The notes: generated from the sequence alone by a model not told the origin. Numbered from the stretch's first letter, positions 29,975 to 39,291 are shown. The stretch is 64,000 bases of DNA from Anaerolineales bacterium (GCA_016927115.1 JAFGNH010000028.1:153226-217225), one strand, 5' to 3'. A program made the numbers and translations.

Positions 29975-30334
29975 CTATAGAAACTCCAGACCCTTCCTGG
30001 TGAGTTCGCTTTCCACATTGCCGGTATTTAACGTTCCAGCCGGTTCGAACATTACGATCCAAGCCTCTTCTTCAGCAACAGGCTTATGCTCCACGCCGCG
30101 TGGGACAATGAAGAACTCCCCCTCCCCCAGCGCTACATCCTTGTCACGCAGCCTGATACTCATGCTCCCCTGAAAAAGATAGAAAAATTCCTCCGCATCT
30201 TCATGCAGATGCCAGATAAACTCCCCCTGTATTTTCGCTATCTTGACCATTTGCCCATTTAATTCACCAACAATTTTTGGATCCCAATATTCCTCTATCA
30301 GATCGAACTTCTGGCCTAGATTGACTTTTTCCAT
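29975..30334 (-). CDS. Small cupin-domain protein
   Basis: A 119-residue single cupin. The metal-binding motif 1 is WHLHEDAEEFFYLFQG (His, His, Glu) and motif 2 is near PRGVEHKPVAEEEAW. The ATG at 30334 has GAGGCAGG upstream and avoids overlap with the patatin gene, 34 bp away. Such mini-cupins are metal-dependent enzymes or small-molecule binders. The substrate is unknown. Confidence 0.85.
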   Translation of the reverse strand: MEKVNLGQKFDLIEEYWDPKIVGELNGQMVKIAKIQGEFIWHLHEDAEEFFYLFQGSMSIRLRDKDVALGEGEFFIVPRGVEHKPVAEEEAWIVMFEPAGTLNTGNVESELTRKGLEFL

Positions 30335-30368
30335 ACCTGCCTCATTATCGTGAAGTTTTGATCTAAAC

Positions 30369-31232
30369 TCACTCGTCTCCGGATATCTGCTTATCTGTGC
30401 CGGCAAACCATTCCATAATTACCGGAATCGCATCTTCTGTTGCTTTTATCCCAGCTTCAATGATCGGTTCAGGATCACGAAAACTCAGGAACATATTGTA
30501 CGTGGGCGGAATGGAAGGATGAATCAACAGATCAGGCGGGAATGCGGCGAGTTTCTGGCTTACCAGCATATGAGTGCGAATATCAGCCATCCGCTCTACT
30601 TCATATGCAATCCCAGGAAGCTTTGTCTTCTGCCAGGTAGATGGATCAAAAATCTTCACAGCAACATCGACCGCGATCACCCGGTCTGCGCCCTGACCTC
30701 GGGCCAGATCCACCGGCAGGTTGTTGAGCACACCACCGTCCACCAGCTCCATCCCATTCTTTTCGACAGGGTTAAAAACACCGGGCACTGCAGTGGTTGC
30801 CATCAACGCGTCCAGGAGGGAACCCTCGTTCAGAATTACCTCCCTGGCGGTAACGAGATCTACAGCGGTAACAGCAAGCGGGAATCGCAGATCGCTGAAC
30901 GTTTTAATATCACCCAGCAGCTCAGCAAAAAAGGAGCGGACCTTCTGACCGGCAAACATACCCCGCAGCGGGTGGTGTGTGGGAAGGGAAAGGTCTATCA
31001 AGCGCAGCAGCTGCCTGCGGGAGCGCAATGAAAGAACGGTCTTCTCTATCTCCGCAGGTGAAAAACCGGCTGCATAGAGCGCTGCCACCAGTCCACCCAT
31101 GCTGCTGCCGCACAGGTAATCGACTCTGATACCATGCTTTTCCAATACTTTCAGAACACCAACATGGGCAAACCCTCGCGCTCCCCCGCCAGCCAGAGCC
31201 AATCCCAGTGTGTGCGTTTGCTGCTCACTCAT
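30369..31232 (-). CDS. Patatin-like phospholipase
   Basis: A 287-residue serine lipase of the RssA/YchK type. The oxyanion-hole motif GGGARG is near residue 15, the nucleophile motif GSSMG near residue 42, and the catalytic Asp in VDGGVLNNLP near residue 161. The ATG at 31232 follows AGGTGGG. Longer upstream frames lack a ribosome site. It probably hydrolyses membrane phospholipid or related acyl esters. Confidence 0.92.
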   Translation of the reverse strand: MSEQQTHTLGLALAGGGARGFAHVGVLKVLEKHGIRVDYLCGSSMGGLVAALYAAGFSPAEIEKTVLSLRSRRQLLRLIDLSLPTHHPLRGMFAGQKVRSFFAELLGDIKTFSDLRFPLAVTAVDLVTAREVILNEGSLLDALMATTAVPGVFNPVEKNGMELVDGGVLNNLPVDLARGQGADRVIAVDVAVKIFDPSTWQKTKLPGIAYEVERMADIRTHMLVSQKLAAFPPDLLIHPSIPPTYNMFLSFRDPEPIIEAGIKATEDAIPVIMEWFAGTDKQISGDE

Positions 31233-31632
31233 GATTCCCACCTGTTCATTGTTCGGCTTATCCTTTTTACTGGAAGAACCCCTGGTTGTCCAGCCGCAGA
31301 GAGCAAAAATCCCCCAGATTATCTGAAAATAGACAGTTCCAGATCCCCCGTAATTCAGGCATACCTTCACCCCTTCCGGGTATAAAGGCAGCAAAATTCC
31401 AGGTTGCAGTTCTGACCGGATGCCGTGTGACAGTTTTACAGCTTCTGTAATGAAGAATACAACTATCTTTTTAATATAGAAGGCTGCAATATGCTGAGCA
31501 GGAAAAATACAGCACAACCCTGGCAGAAGCTCCAATAAAGGAGTTGCTGCAATGCTTCTTCTCTGCGAGAGCAGCATTGCGGGAAGTCCAATTCTGGCGC
31601 AGGTATGCAGAACCTGCTATGCAACTGTAATT
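31233..31632. other. Intergenic region between patatin and hypC
   Basis: 400 bp with no supported gene. It contains the composite hairpin at 31549-31580 near the hypC side and presumably the patatin promoter. Confidence 0.5.
31549..31580 (-). terminator. Composite hairpin after the hydrogenase operon
   Basis: GCAATGCT/AGCATTGC form an outer 8-bp stem enclosing an inner CTCT-GCG-AGAG stem, about 53 nt after the hypC stop. The minus strand continues with a short T-rich patch (CTTTATT). Probable end of the 13-gene operon. Confidence 0.45.
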
Positions 31633-31896
31633 CTATTCTACATGTGAATAGCCTATTCCCAGCTGTTCTTCCAGATCGGTGATCTGCTTGAGAGCATCCA
31701 ACGACTGCTGCGCTTCCTCCTCATCCAGCAAATTGATAGCAAATCCCACGTGGACAATGGCATACTGGCCAACCCGGGCCTCGGGCACATATGCCAGGCA
31801 TATTTCGCGCAGCACCCCGCCAAAATCCGCCTTGCCCATCTTCAACCCGCCAGCATGATAGATCTTAATAATTTTTCCCGGCACGGCCAGGCACAT
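31633..31896 (-). CDS. hypC: Hydrogenase assembly chaperone HypC/HupF
   Basis: An 87-residue protein starting MCLAVPGK, with the essential Cys2, followed by the beta-barrel segment VLREICLAYVPEARVGQYAIVHVGFAI. HypC carries the Fe(CN)2CO precursor with HypD to the large subunit of [NiFe] hydrogenases. The ATG follows AGGAGGGG. It is the last gene of the hydrogenase operon. Other hyp genes are not in this window. Confidence 0.95.
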   Translation of the reverse strand: MCLAVPGKIIKIYHAGGLKMGKADFGGVLREICLAYVPEARVGQYAIVHVGFAINLLDEEEAQQSLDALKQITDLEEQLGIGYSHVE

Positions 31897-31997
31897 ATAC
31901 CCCTCCTAGATAGAAAAACACGCGCAACCCGTCAAAAGCCGGCAGGCTATATACAATACGAATAACAACCCAACGATCACCCATATCCCACTACTGA

Positions 31998-33053
31998 TTA
32001 CACCCCAGGGAATATCACCCTGGCAAAATCCTCAGGCGCCAACCCGGGTGATTCCACCTCAAACTGCTTATAAAAGGAAGCAGCAGCCTCGCTGACCGAC
32101 TGCTTATTTGCGGGTACTCCTTCCAGGTGCTTTTCCAGGTCAGGAAGAAGGTCCTGGGGATAAAAGAAAAAATCACCGGCGATATGAACATCGCATAGTG
32201 TTCCCTCATTATTCACTGCGGTCATCTGCAGCAGTCCGCCTGGTGTCTTGACCATGTTCTGGATTACTGCAACACCCTCGCGAATCTTCACAGAGCTGAT
32301 CTCTACCTGCCTGCGGTCATTTTCAAGGAGCCATTCCGGAGTGTGCAGCTCAGCCATCAGCGTTTCCGCAGCTGACAACAGTTCATCGTCCGCAGTGGTC
32401 GAAATATTGAGTTCTCCAAGAAGAGGCTTGAACGCACCCACCAGTGTATACGCCAGATCGGCATTCGCCGGGACAGCACCGGTTTCCCTCTCGATGGTGC
32501 TCAGGTTTTCCTGCAGAGTCTTGTACACCTTGTCACGGAACTTCTCATCCGGCACACGCAGCACCCTGCTCATGGCTTCGTAATCAAACTGGCTGATAAA
32601 ATTCCCAACCAGCACGACCATGTCATTAATCTCAGCAGCGCCGTTGCCGGACACCTTCCGGTTATTGGCAAGTATGTCATTTACCGGTTTATAAACTGCA
32701 TCGACACCAAACGTCCGGTATGTCTCGACAACCGGTGCCAGGAATTTACGATAGAAAGCTTCCTTGGCTGCTGGTACTTCTGGATGCTCAGCCCGTAGAA
32801 TCAGCTGGTAGAAAAGCTGACCCCCATCCAGATATACAGCCCCGCCACCAACCTCACGACGAAAGACAGGTATCTGATGCTTTTCCGCATACTCCAGATC
32901 GATCACCTGCTGTGCATCCTGGTGGCATCCAATACAAACATATGGTGTCGCCGGCCTTAAAATCAACAGCATCTCACGTCCCAGGTGCGCAGCCGCATGA
33001 TACAATCCCTGGCTGTACTCCCAGGATACTTTATCAAGAAACAGGCATTCCAT
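31998..33053 (-). CDS. Lipoate-protein ligase family protein in the hydrogenase operon
   Basis: A 351-residue BPL/LplA-type ligase. The lipoyl-AMP site RREVGGGAVYLD is near residue 65 and the adenylate-binding Lys region VNDILANNRKVSGNGA near 126. A C-terminal accessory domain is present. It attaches lipoate to a carrier protein, and the GcvH-like protein at 38813-39259 in the same operon is the obvious partner. The ATG at 33053 follows AGAGGTG. Dedicated ligases next to lipoyl carriers are known from sHdr-type sulfur oxidation clusters. Confidence 0.9.
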   Translation of the reverse strand: MECLFLDKVSWEYSQGLYHAAAHLGREMLLILRPATPYVCIGCHQDAQQVIDLEYAEKHQIPVFRREVGGGAVYLDGGQLFYQLILRAEHPEVPAAKEAFYRKFLAPVVETYRTFGVDAVYKPVNDILANNRKVSGNGAAEINDMVVLVGNFISQFDYEAMSRVLRVPDEKFRDKVYKTLQENLSTIERETGAVPANADLAYTLVGAFKPLLGELNISTTADDELLSAAETLMAELHTPEWLLENDRRQVEISSVKIREGVAVIQNMVKTPGGLLQMTAVNNEGTLCDVHIAGDFFFYPQDLLPDLEKHLEGVPANKQSVSEAAASFYKQFEVESPGLAPEDFARVIFPGV

Positions 33054-33081
33054 TAACAACACCTCTCACAGATAGAAAACT

Positions 33082-33552
33082 CTAAAGCAGATCCCATAAT
33101 AGCAGCCGGGTTTTAACCCGCTTCATCATTTCCGGAAAAGCCTGCTGCACAACCGGACTCAGCTCTATTCCAATGGAAATATCCGCCGGTTGTACACCCA
33201 CAAGATGCAGGTACTCGGGAAGTTTCTCCCGGAATTTGGCGAGACCAAGTACCTCCTGAAACGTCACCTGATGGTCGGATAGCTTAACCCCGGTGTACAT
33301 CGGTATTTGATCTTTCTCCAGCTCTACAACTGTTCCTGGCGGCTGGTTGGCATTCACAGCATCCAGCACAAGCAAATGGCTGCACGCCTCCACCCAGGGC
33401 AGCAGATTCAAGCCAAGGACACCACCGTCCACATATTCCACACCTGCAAGCTCGCCCAGTTTTTCCTGAAGAGCATTCAACAGGTGTATACCACTGCCCT
33501 CATCTTTATTAAGCGTATTGCCGAGGCCGAGAATAATTTTTCGTTCTTCCAT
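33082..33552 (-). CDS. [NiFe] hydrogenase maturation endopeptidase
   Basis: A 156-residue HyaD/HycI-type protease. The family N-terminus LGLGNTLNKDEGSGIH (first metal-binding acidic residue), YVDGG and LLVLDAV (second acidic site) and SDHQVTFQEVL (His) are present. It removes the C-terminal extension of the large subunit after nickel insertion. The large subunit at 33619-35358 keeps such an extension. Confidence 0.94.
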   Translation of the reverse strand: MEERKIILGLGNTLNKDEGSGIHLLNALQEKLGELAGVEYVDGGVLGLNLLPWVEACSHLLVLDAVNANQPPGTVVELEKDQIPMYTGVKLSDHQVTFQEVLGLAKFREKLPEYLHLVGVQPADISIGIELSPVVQQAFPEMMKRVKTRLLLWDLL

Positions 33553-33618
33553 AGCAGACCCTGCACCGGTATGCGAATGCTCTCCGGTGCCTATTTAAAA
33601 AGGAATATACACTGCTTC

Positions 33619-35358
33619 CTAATAGGAGCAGACACTCAAACCGGTTCCAACCTCGCCCAGATCCTTGCCGTCCACATCAACCATATGAATGGCACAGGCC
33701 ATACAGGGATCGAAGGAGTGGATGGTGCGTAATATCTCAAGCGGCCATTCCGGTTTGGCCAACGGTGTGCCGACCAGGGAGGCTTCGTAAGCTCCAGGCG
33801 CGCCGTTTTGATCACGCGGAGAGGCATTCCATGTCGTCGGTACAACCATCTGATAGTTTTCAATCTTACCGTTATCTATCACGATCCAGTGCCCGAGTGC
33901 ACCGCGCGGTGCCTCCATGTAGCCAAAGCCGCGTGCTGATCTGGGCCAGGTGCGGGGTTCCCACTTTTCATCATTAAAAGTGCGGGTGTTTCCCGCCTTG
34001 ATCTCATTGATCAGGCTGTCATACATCCCCAGCATCGAATCGGCAAAGACCTTGGTTTCAATCGCCCGGGCAGCAGTACGCCCCAAAGTGGAGAAGACAG
34101 CGCCAATCGGTGCCCCTAGTGTCGCGAGGACATAGTTGGTCAGTTCCTGGGTTTGTTCGTGGCCGGTGGCATACATTGCAAGCACACGTGCCAACGGCCC
34201 TACCTCCATCGGCTCACCGTCCCAACGCGGCGCTTTCAGCCAGGAGTACTTCTTCTCAACTTCCAGGTGATCATACGGAGGATTGGGGCCAGTGTAGTTC
34301 AGCGTGGTCTCACCCTCCCACGGGTGCAGACCCTGCTGATCACCCTTCTCATACTCATACCACGAATGGGCGATGAATTCCTTCATCAAATTGAAGTCAT
34401 TGGGATCGGGTTCAATGATGTTGGCAAGATCCCGGCCCTTGATGACTGCGCGGGGAACGAGGAATGCGGATGTATCGCTGTTGTCCGTCCCGGGGAACTC
34501 TCCCCAGGTAAGGAAGTTACCCAGCCCTTCCCCAAGGCCGGCGTACTCGAGATAGTACGGCGCAATCGCAAGAAGGTCAGGGATGTAGACCTGGTCGACA
34601 AATTCGATCATGCGGTGGATCGAATCCTTAATGATGGAAAGACGCTCAATATTTAGAGCCGTATCACTGTTCGGATCGATCGGCAGCGGAACCCCGCCGA
34701 CAACAAAGTTCGGATGCGGGTTTTTTCCACCGAATATCGTATGGATCTTGGTGACATGAGACTGCCAGTCCAGCGCTTCCAGATAATGCGCCACCGCCAG
34801 CAGGTTAATCTCCGGCGGTAATTTGTAGGCCGGATGGCCCCAGTAAGCGTTGGCAAACAGTGAGAGCTGCCCGCTGTCGACAATCGCCTGCACCTTGCTC
34901 TGAACATCTGCAAAATACCCCGGCGAGGAATTGCGCCAGCCGGAAATGCTCTGCTGTATACGACTGGTTTCGGACGGGTCAGCGCCAAGGGCAGAGACAA
35001 CGTCCACCCAATCCAGTGCATGCAGATGGTAGAAATGCATCACGTGGTCGTGTACATACTGCTGGGCGACCATCAGGTTTCGAATCAGATTCGCCGCAGA
35101 CGGAATCTGGATACCGAGTGCATCCTCTACGGAACGGATAGATGCAAACGAATGTACAGTTGTACAGACGCCGCAGGCACGCTGCGTAAAAGCCCATGCT
35201 TCCCGGGGATCACGTCCCCGCAGGATGATTTCAATACCGCGAACCATCGTCCCGGAGGAATACGCCTGCGTAATGACATTATCCGCACCAACCTCTGCTT
35301 CAATCCGCAGATGGCCTTCGATGCGTGTGATGGGGTCAACAACAATTCTTTGAGACAC
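33619..35358 (-). CDS. [NiFe] hydrogenase large subunit (group 1, Isp-type)
   Basis: A 579-residue catalytic subunit. The nickel ligands lie in L1 RACGVCTTVH (Cys62, Cys65) and L2 DPCMACAIH (Cys552, Cys555), followed by a 21-residue C-terminal extension that needs the protease next door. It oxidises or produces H2 at the Ni-Fe site. The order small subunit, Isp1, Isp2, large subunit is that of group 1e (Isp-type) hydrogenases, where sulfur compounds are thought to be linked to hydrogen. It starts 9 bp after the STAS-like gene. Confidence 0.97.
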   Translation of the reverse strand: MSQRIVVDPITRIEGHLRIEAEVGADNVITQAYSSGTMVRGIEIILRGRDPREAWAFTQRACGVCTTVHSFASIRSVEDALGIQIPSAANLIRNLMVAQQYVHDHVMHFYHLHALDWVDVVSALGADPSETSRIQQSISGWRNSSPGYFADVQSKVQAIVDSGQLSLFANAYWGHPAYKLPPEINLLAVAHYLEALDWQSHVTKIHTIFGGKNPHPNFVVGGVPLPIDPNSDTALNIERLSIIKDSIHRMIEFVDQVYIPDLLAIAPYYLEYAGLGEGLGNFLTWGEFPGTDNSDTSAFLVPRAVIKGRDLANIIEPDPNDFNLMKEFIAHSWYEYEKGDQQGLHPWEGETTLNYTGPNPPYDHLEVEKKYSWLKAPRWDGEPMEVGPLARVLAMYATGHEQTQELTNYVLATLGAPIGAVFSTLGRTAARAIETKVFADSMLGMYDSLINEIKAGNTRTFNDEKWEPRTWPRSARGFGYMEAPRGALGHWIVIDNGKIENYQMVVPTTWNASPRDQNGAPGAYEASLVGTPLAKPEWPLEILRTIHSFDPCMACAIHMVDVDGKDLGEVGTGLSVCSY

Positions 35359-35367
35359 GTTCTCCTC

Positions 35368-35688
35368 CTACTGTTCGCGCAGCCAGACCAGTGCCTGATC
35401 TTCTGTCTGGAAATGGCGAACCTCGTGAGTGTAATAACTGTCTGGAATTTCAAGCGTCGCGGGATCGATATCAGCGCCAAAAATCGCAGAGGTTGGCATC
35501 ATCGGCCGGAACTGTTTCATATGGTGGGCACACTCTTCGCCCGAGCTGCCCTGCAAATCGATCAGCAGTTTCCCATGATAATCATGGAAAAAATTAGCCA
35601 GTGCGCGTACATCTTCATGCGAGAATCCGCCTGTGTGCTGGCACCGCATGATCCCTTTTTCCACCGGGGTTAATGTAAAGGAAGACAT
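35368..35688 (-). CDS. STAS/SpoIIAA-like small protein
   Basis: A 106-residue protein whose pattern (alternating strands and helices, KLLIDLQGSSGEE near the middle, C-terminal QTEDQALVWLREQ) fits the STAS/SEC14-like SpoIIAA family. It lies between isp2 (4 bp) and the large subunit (9 bp), so it must be made with the hydrogenase. The ATG at 35688 has GGGAGGG upstream. The function is unknown. A regulatory or chaperone role is inferred from position only. Confidence 0.75.
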   Translation of the reverse strand: MSSFTLTPVEKGIMRCQHTGGFSHEDVRALANFFHDYHGKLLIDLQGSSGEECAHHMKQFRPMMPTSAIFGADIDPATLEIPDSYYTHEVRHFQTEDQALVWLREQ

Positions 35689-35692
35689 TTTC

Positions 35693-36961
35693 TCATCCCT
35701 CCCCGTCAATCAGCGCGTCGGCGACCATCTGGGCCAGCCCGGCTACCTTGAAATCCAGATTAAAATGACTGACTCCGTCACCAAACTGCAATCGACAGTT
35801 CGAACAACACATTACAACGGTATCGGCTCCAACTGCGTTCACCTGGTCGATCTTCAGTTTAAATGCCGCATACCTTAATGGATCGGCTTCTTTGATCGCG
35901 ATCACACCTCCACCACCCCCGCAGCAGATCGCTTCCTCACGATTTGGTGTCATCTCTTTAAAGGAATCAGGTGCAAGGATGTTGAGAAGCCGTCGTGGTT
36001 CGTTTATATGGCCACCCTTGCGCTGGATCTTGCAGGCATCATGGAATGTGATAGTCCCGTTATTAAACGCACCGGATTTTAGCTTGATGCGCCCACTTTG
36101 AACCAGTTCATCCATCAACGCAACGATATGGGTGATTTCCAACGAAGCAGGTATATCCATCAGATTGTACGCCGTCCAGCGCAGCGCATCATACGCATGG
36201 CCACATTCGGTGACCACAATCCGTTTGACACCCATCTCGATAGCGCCATCGACCACACGCTTAAGAAACAGCTTGGTGTGTTCATGGCTGCCTTCATAGA
36301 AACCGAAGTTTACTATCTCTCGAGCGGTTGAGCTCATAGTCCAGTTTTCACCCGCTGTGTTCAGGATTTTTGCTATCGCAGCTATATTCTGCGGAAACTT
36401 CATGATCTCTATCGAGGAAAAGACTACCAGTGTTTCCGCGCCTTCCTTATCGAGTGGTAGATCCTCCTCCCATTCATCCTCGATAAATTCCATGCGGTCT
36501 TCAAAAACAGTATCGGTAACACCAAGAGGGCTGCCTTCTTCAAGCTGCTTTCGGACAGCATCCATTAAATCCTGCGGAACAACACCGGCTGCGACGAGCC
36601 CTGTGCGAACATCGTGGATCAAAGAGCCTAGGTCGATGCCCATCGGGCACACCATCGAGCACCTGTTGCAGACTGTGCACGCATGGTAGACGTAGGAACT
36701 CCAGTTGAGCAGATCCTCGTCAGTAATTAGCTTATCGACGCCGACAGCCACCTTGAAGCGCCCTGCCAGGGTAAAACGCTGCTCATACACTTTACGCAGA
36801 AGCTCTATCTTCCACACAGGTGCATATTCCGGCACACCGGTAGCCTGGTAGAAATGGCAGGCTTCAGCACACATGCCGCAGCGAGTACATGCTTCCAACT
36901 GGGAGGCAACCCATCCGCCGGTTTCCTTTACAAACGTATCTAAAGCTAGTTGGGTTTTCAT
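35693..36961 (-). CDS. Isp2: HdrD-like FeS protein of Isp-type hydrogenase
   Basis: A 422-residue cytoplasmic protein. Two [4Fe-4S] ferredoxin motifs (CTRCGMCAEACH near 25 and CTVCNRCSMVCP near 95) are followed by a CCG-rich region. The C-terminal CCG box is complete (DACK..., ICCGGGGG, MCCSNC), the motif that in heterodisulfide reductases binds the noncubane clusters for disulfide cleavage. The first CCG box is degenerate. It should take electrons from Isp1 and pass them to or from a disulfide or persulfide substrate. It is separated from isp1 by 9 bp. Confidence 0.92.
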   Translation of the reverse strand: MKTQLALDTFVKETGGWVASQLEACTRCGMCAEACHFYQATGVPEYAPVWKIELLRKVYEQRFTLAGRFKVAVGVDKLITDEDLLNWSSYVYHACTVCNRCSMVCPMGIDLGSLIHDVRTGLVAAGVVPQDLMDAVRKQLEEGSPLGVTDTVFEDRMEFIEDEWEEDLPLDKEGAETLVVFSSIEIMKFPQNIAAIAKILNTAGENWTMSSTAREIVNFGFYEGSHEHTKLFLKRVVDGAIEMGVKRIVVTECGHAYDALRWTAYNLMDIPASLEITHIVALMDELVQSGRIKLKSGAFNNGTITFHDACKIQRKGGHINEPRRLLNILAPDSFKEMTPNREEAICCGGGGGVIAIKEADPLRYAAFKLKIDQVNAVGADTVVMCCSNCRLQFGDGVSHFNLDFKVAGLAQMVADALIDGEG

Positions 36962-36970
36962 TTTCGCCTC

Positions 36971-37648
36971 CTATGGATTGACCGCACGTTTGCCATACTC
37001 TGTGCCGTGGATGGTCTTTGAGAAGAAATAGAACACAAAGTGCGAAATCCGGCTCAATGGTATCCAGATCAGCAGCAGATCCACAGCCAGCATGTGCAGG
37101 CTGTACGCCATTTCATACTTAAAAAACAGATGGTGGGTCATGATGTAGCCTGAAACCATCGGCAGGAACACCAACAGCAGGTTCAGCCATTCAGCCGGGC
37201 CGGAAATGAGTTTCATTACAGGATGAAAAAGACGGTTGATGAACAGTGCGATCATGGCCACGATAGCGCCAGCTGCCAGCCAGTCAACAATCGGCAGCGG
37301 CAATGTCGGCCAGCCAAACCCGATGAGACTCTTGAAAACAAGCATGTGCGGCGTGCCCAGTACTAATACAGCAAACAAACCGAGGTGGAACAAACCTCCT
37401 GCAAGGTATATAACAGGGTTGCGATTGAATGTCTGTTTTACCCAGGGGATGAACGGCCAGATCAGGAGACTTTTAAGGTAGGATTTCACCACCCCGCCTG
37501 CCTTGCTGCCGCGTGCGGGCACCCTGTCCTTCTTCCAGCCCAGAGCTATTACCCGGACAAACCGGTACACCATACCAGCGATAAAGATCAACAGCGAGGC
37601 CTGGAACAATGGTCCCCGCGAAAATCGAAGAATCGTATGCCAATCCAT
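36971..37648 (-). CDS. Isp1: membrane cytochrome b subunit of Isp-type hydrogenase
   Basis: A 225-residue NarI/DsrM-like protein with about five membrane helices. Possible haem b ligands lie in GGLFHLG, GTPHML, MTHHLFF and YSLHMLAVD. It moves electrons across the membrane between the Tat-exported hydrogenase and Isp2. It starts 9 bp after the small subunit. Confidence 0.92.
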   Translation of the reverse strand: MDWHTILRFSRGPLFQASLLIFIAGMVYRFVRVIALGWKKDRVPARGSKAGGVVKSYLKSLLIWPFIPWVKQTFNRNPVIYLAGGLFHLGLFAVLVLGTPHMLVFKSLIGFGWPTLPLPIVDWLAAGAIVAMIALFINRLFHPVMKLISGPAEWLNLLLVFLPMVSGYIMTHHLFFKYEMAYSLHMLAVDLLLIWIPLSRISHFVFYFFSKTIHGTEYGKRAVNP

Positions 37649-37657
37649 GTCCTCCTC

Positions 37658-38782
37658 CTACTCCTCTTCACTCGTGCTGGTCTCGGCTCGTTTCTGCGCA
37701 CCTCGATTGGCTGCCGCAGCAGCCACGCCAGCAACCACACCTACTGCCGCTGCAGCTCCGGCGGTCGTCAGTGTCGGACGGTCAAGCGGTGCAGACTGGC
37801 CCTGGTAGAACCCGCCGCCATCCCAGAAGTTCGGTTCGGAACAGCCCAGGCACGGATGCCCGGACTGGACCGGGAAAGACAGGCCGGCATCCCATTTGAT
37901 AGTTGCACATGCGTTATAGGTCGTAGGCCCTTTGCAGCCAAGCTTGTAAAGGCACCACCCCTTGCGTGCACCTTCATCATCGAAACTCTTTGCGAACTTG
38001 CCGGCTTCATAAAACGGGCGCCGAAGGCAGCGATCATGGACAGTATTGGCATAAAAGGTCATGGGACGGTGAAGATCGTCAAGTTCGGGGAGAGAACCAA
38101 AAACAGCGAAGTAAGCCACAGTACCCGTAAATACTTCCGGGATGGCCGGGCAGCCGGGTATATTCACAACCGGCTTGTCTGTGATGATGTCCCAGACTCC
38201 CTCTGCGCCCGTTGGATTGGGATCCGCCTTGGGGAGACCACCAAACGCAGCACAATTGCCGGTGGCGATTACAGCCGCGGCCCCTTCTGCAGCCTCGCGC
38301 AGCAGGTCCACAGCCGAACGACCTCCGATAGTGCAGTAGGCGCCGTTAGCCGCCGTCGGAATGCTGCCTTCAACAACCAGCACATACTGGCCGTGATACT
38401 GCTTCATGATGGCCTCTTTGTTGGCCTCTGTCTGGAAGCCTGCAGCCGCAGTCAGCGTTTCATGGTACTCAACAGATATGACATTTAATACAAGGTCTAT
38501 CAAAGTAGGCGACTGGGAGCGTGTTAAAGCCTCGCTGCAGCCGGCGCAGTCCTGGAATTCAAGCCAGATCACCGGGAGGCGCGGCCTTGATTCCAATGCC
38601 CTTGCAACCCTGGCTGCCGGTGTTTCACCCATTGTATTGAGGAAATCCGGCAGGCTGCTCTGCTGCAGGGGAGGCGCACTTTTTAATCCCATCGCACCCG
38701 CGAGCGTCCCGCATATTTTCATAAAGTCTCGGCGGGAAACGCCCTTTTTCTTTAAATGGTCATAAATCGTTCCATCATCCAT
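37658..38782 (-). CDS. [NiFe] hydrogenase small subunit, Tat-exported
   Basis: A 374-residue protein. A Tat signal (SRRDFMKICG, residues 16-25) precedes the FeS region with EFQDCAGCSE near 75-85 (proximal cluster), then the GCPAIPE, HDRC...C and CLGCSEPNFWD segments for the medial and distal clusters. A C-terminal Ala/Val-rich helix (TTAGAAAAVGVVAGVAAAAA) anchors it to the membrane. The active dimer should face outward. It passes electrons to Isp1. The start ATG follows GGAGGGAG. Confidence 0.96.
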   Translation of the reverse strand: MDDGTIYDHLKKKGVSRRDFMKICGTLAGAMGLKSAPPLQQSSLPDFLNTMGETPAARVARALESRPRLPVIWLEFQDCAGCSEALTRSQSPTLIDLVLNVISVEYHETLTAAAGFQTEANKEAIMKQYHGQYVLVVEGSIPTAANGAYCTIGGRSAVDLLREAAEGAAAVIATGNCAAFGGLPKADPNPTGAEGVWDIITDKPVVNIPGCPAIPEVFTGTVAYFAVFGSLPELDDLHRPMTFYANTVHDRCLRRPFYEAGKFAKSFDDEGARKGWCLYKLGCKGPTTYNACATIKWDAGLSFPVQSGHPCLGCSEPNFWDGGGFYQGQSAPLDRPTLTTAGAAAAVGVVAGVAAAAANRGAQKRAETSTSEEE

Positions 38783-38812
38783 CTTGCTCTCTCCCTCCAG
38801 ATCTTCTTGAAC

Positions 38813-39259
38813 TTACTCGCAGGAAACGCCGTCCGCCTCCAGTTTCGCCTGGTATGCTGCCAGGCCATCCGCACCGGTCACCAGCGTGTCTTTTTCACCA
38901 TCCCAATCACTGGGTTGCAGCTCAGCAATCCAGCCTTCACCGTAGGGATCACGCACAACGAGGTCTGGATCTTCGGCCAGTTTTTCATTTGCTTTCTGCA
39001 GAACGCCGGTTACTGGAGCCGGCACAGGCCCCACGAATTTGCTCGATTCAACCGTGGCTGTGCTTTTGCCCTGAGGTATTTCCTTGCCAATCTTCTTGGC
39101 TTTAACCGTGACAGCAGCAAAGGAGCCGCCTGCCAGCTTCGCGGCAACCGAGGTCATGCCAACCCGCACCGTTCCATCCGGTTGAGGTTTCGCCCAGACG
39201 TGCTTTTCAATCAGGTAATACAGATCCTCAGGCAGATCACATCCCTTAATAATGCTCAT
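38813..39259 (-). CDS. GcvH-like lipoyl carrier protein (LbpA-like)
   Basis: A 148-residue lipoyl domain. The lipoylated Lys is in TVESSKFVGPV near residue 74, in the usual beta-hairpin context, with the PVTGVLQKANEKLAEDPDLV segment of glycine cleavage H proteins. No gcvT, gcvP or lipoyl dehydrogenase is near. A short C-terminal extension ends in VSCE. LbpA-type carriers serve sHdr-like complexes as substrate-binding arms. In this operon it could carry a sulfur or disulfide group between TusA/DsrE and Isp2, which is inference. Confidence 0.88.
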   Translation of the reverse strand: MSIIKGCDLPEDLYYLIEKHVWAKPQPDGTVRVGMTSVAAKLAGGSFAAVTVKAKKIGKEIPQGKSTATVESSKFVGPVPAPVTGVLQKANEKLAEDPDLVVRDPYGEGWIAELQPSDWDGEKDTLVTGADGLAAYQAKLEADGVSCE

Positions 39260-39291
39260 TGTCTCCTCCTTATTACGTACAGCACGAAGAA

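Noticed and set aside
37385..38488. 367-codon plus-strand frame
   Set aside because: It is antisense to the hydrogenase small subunit and isp1, with no recognisable protein pattern.
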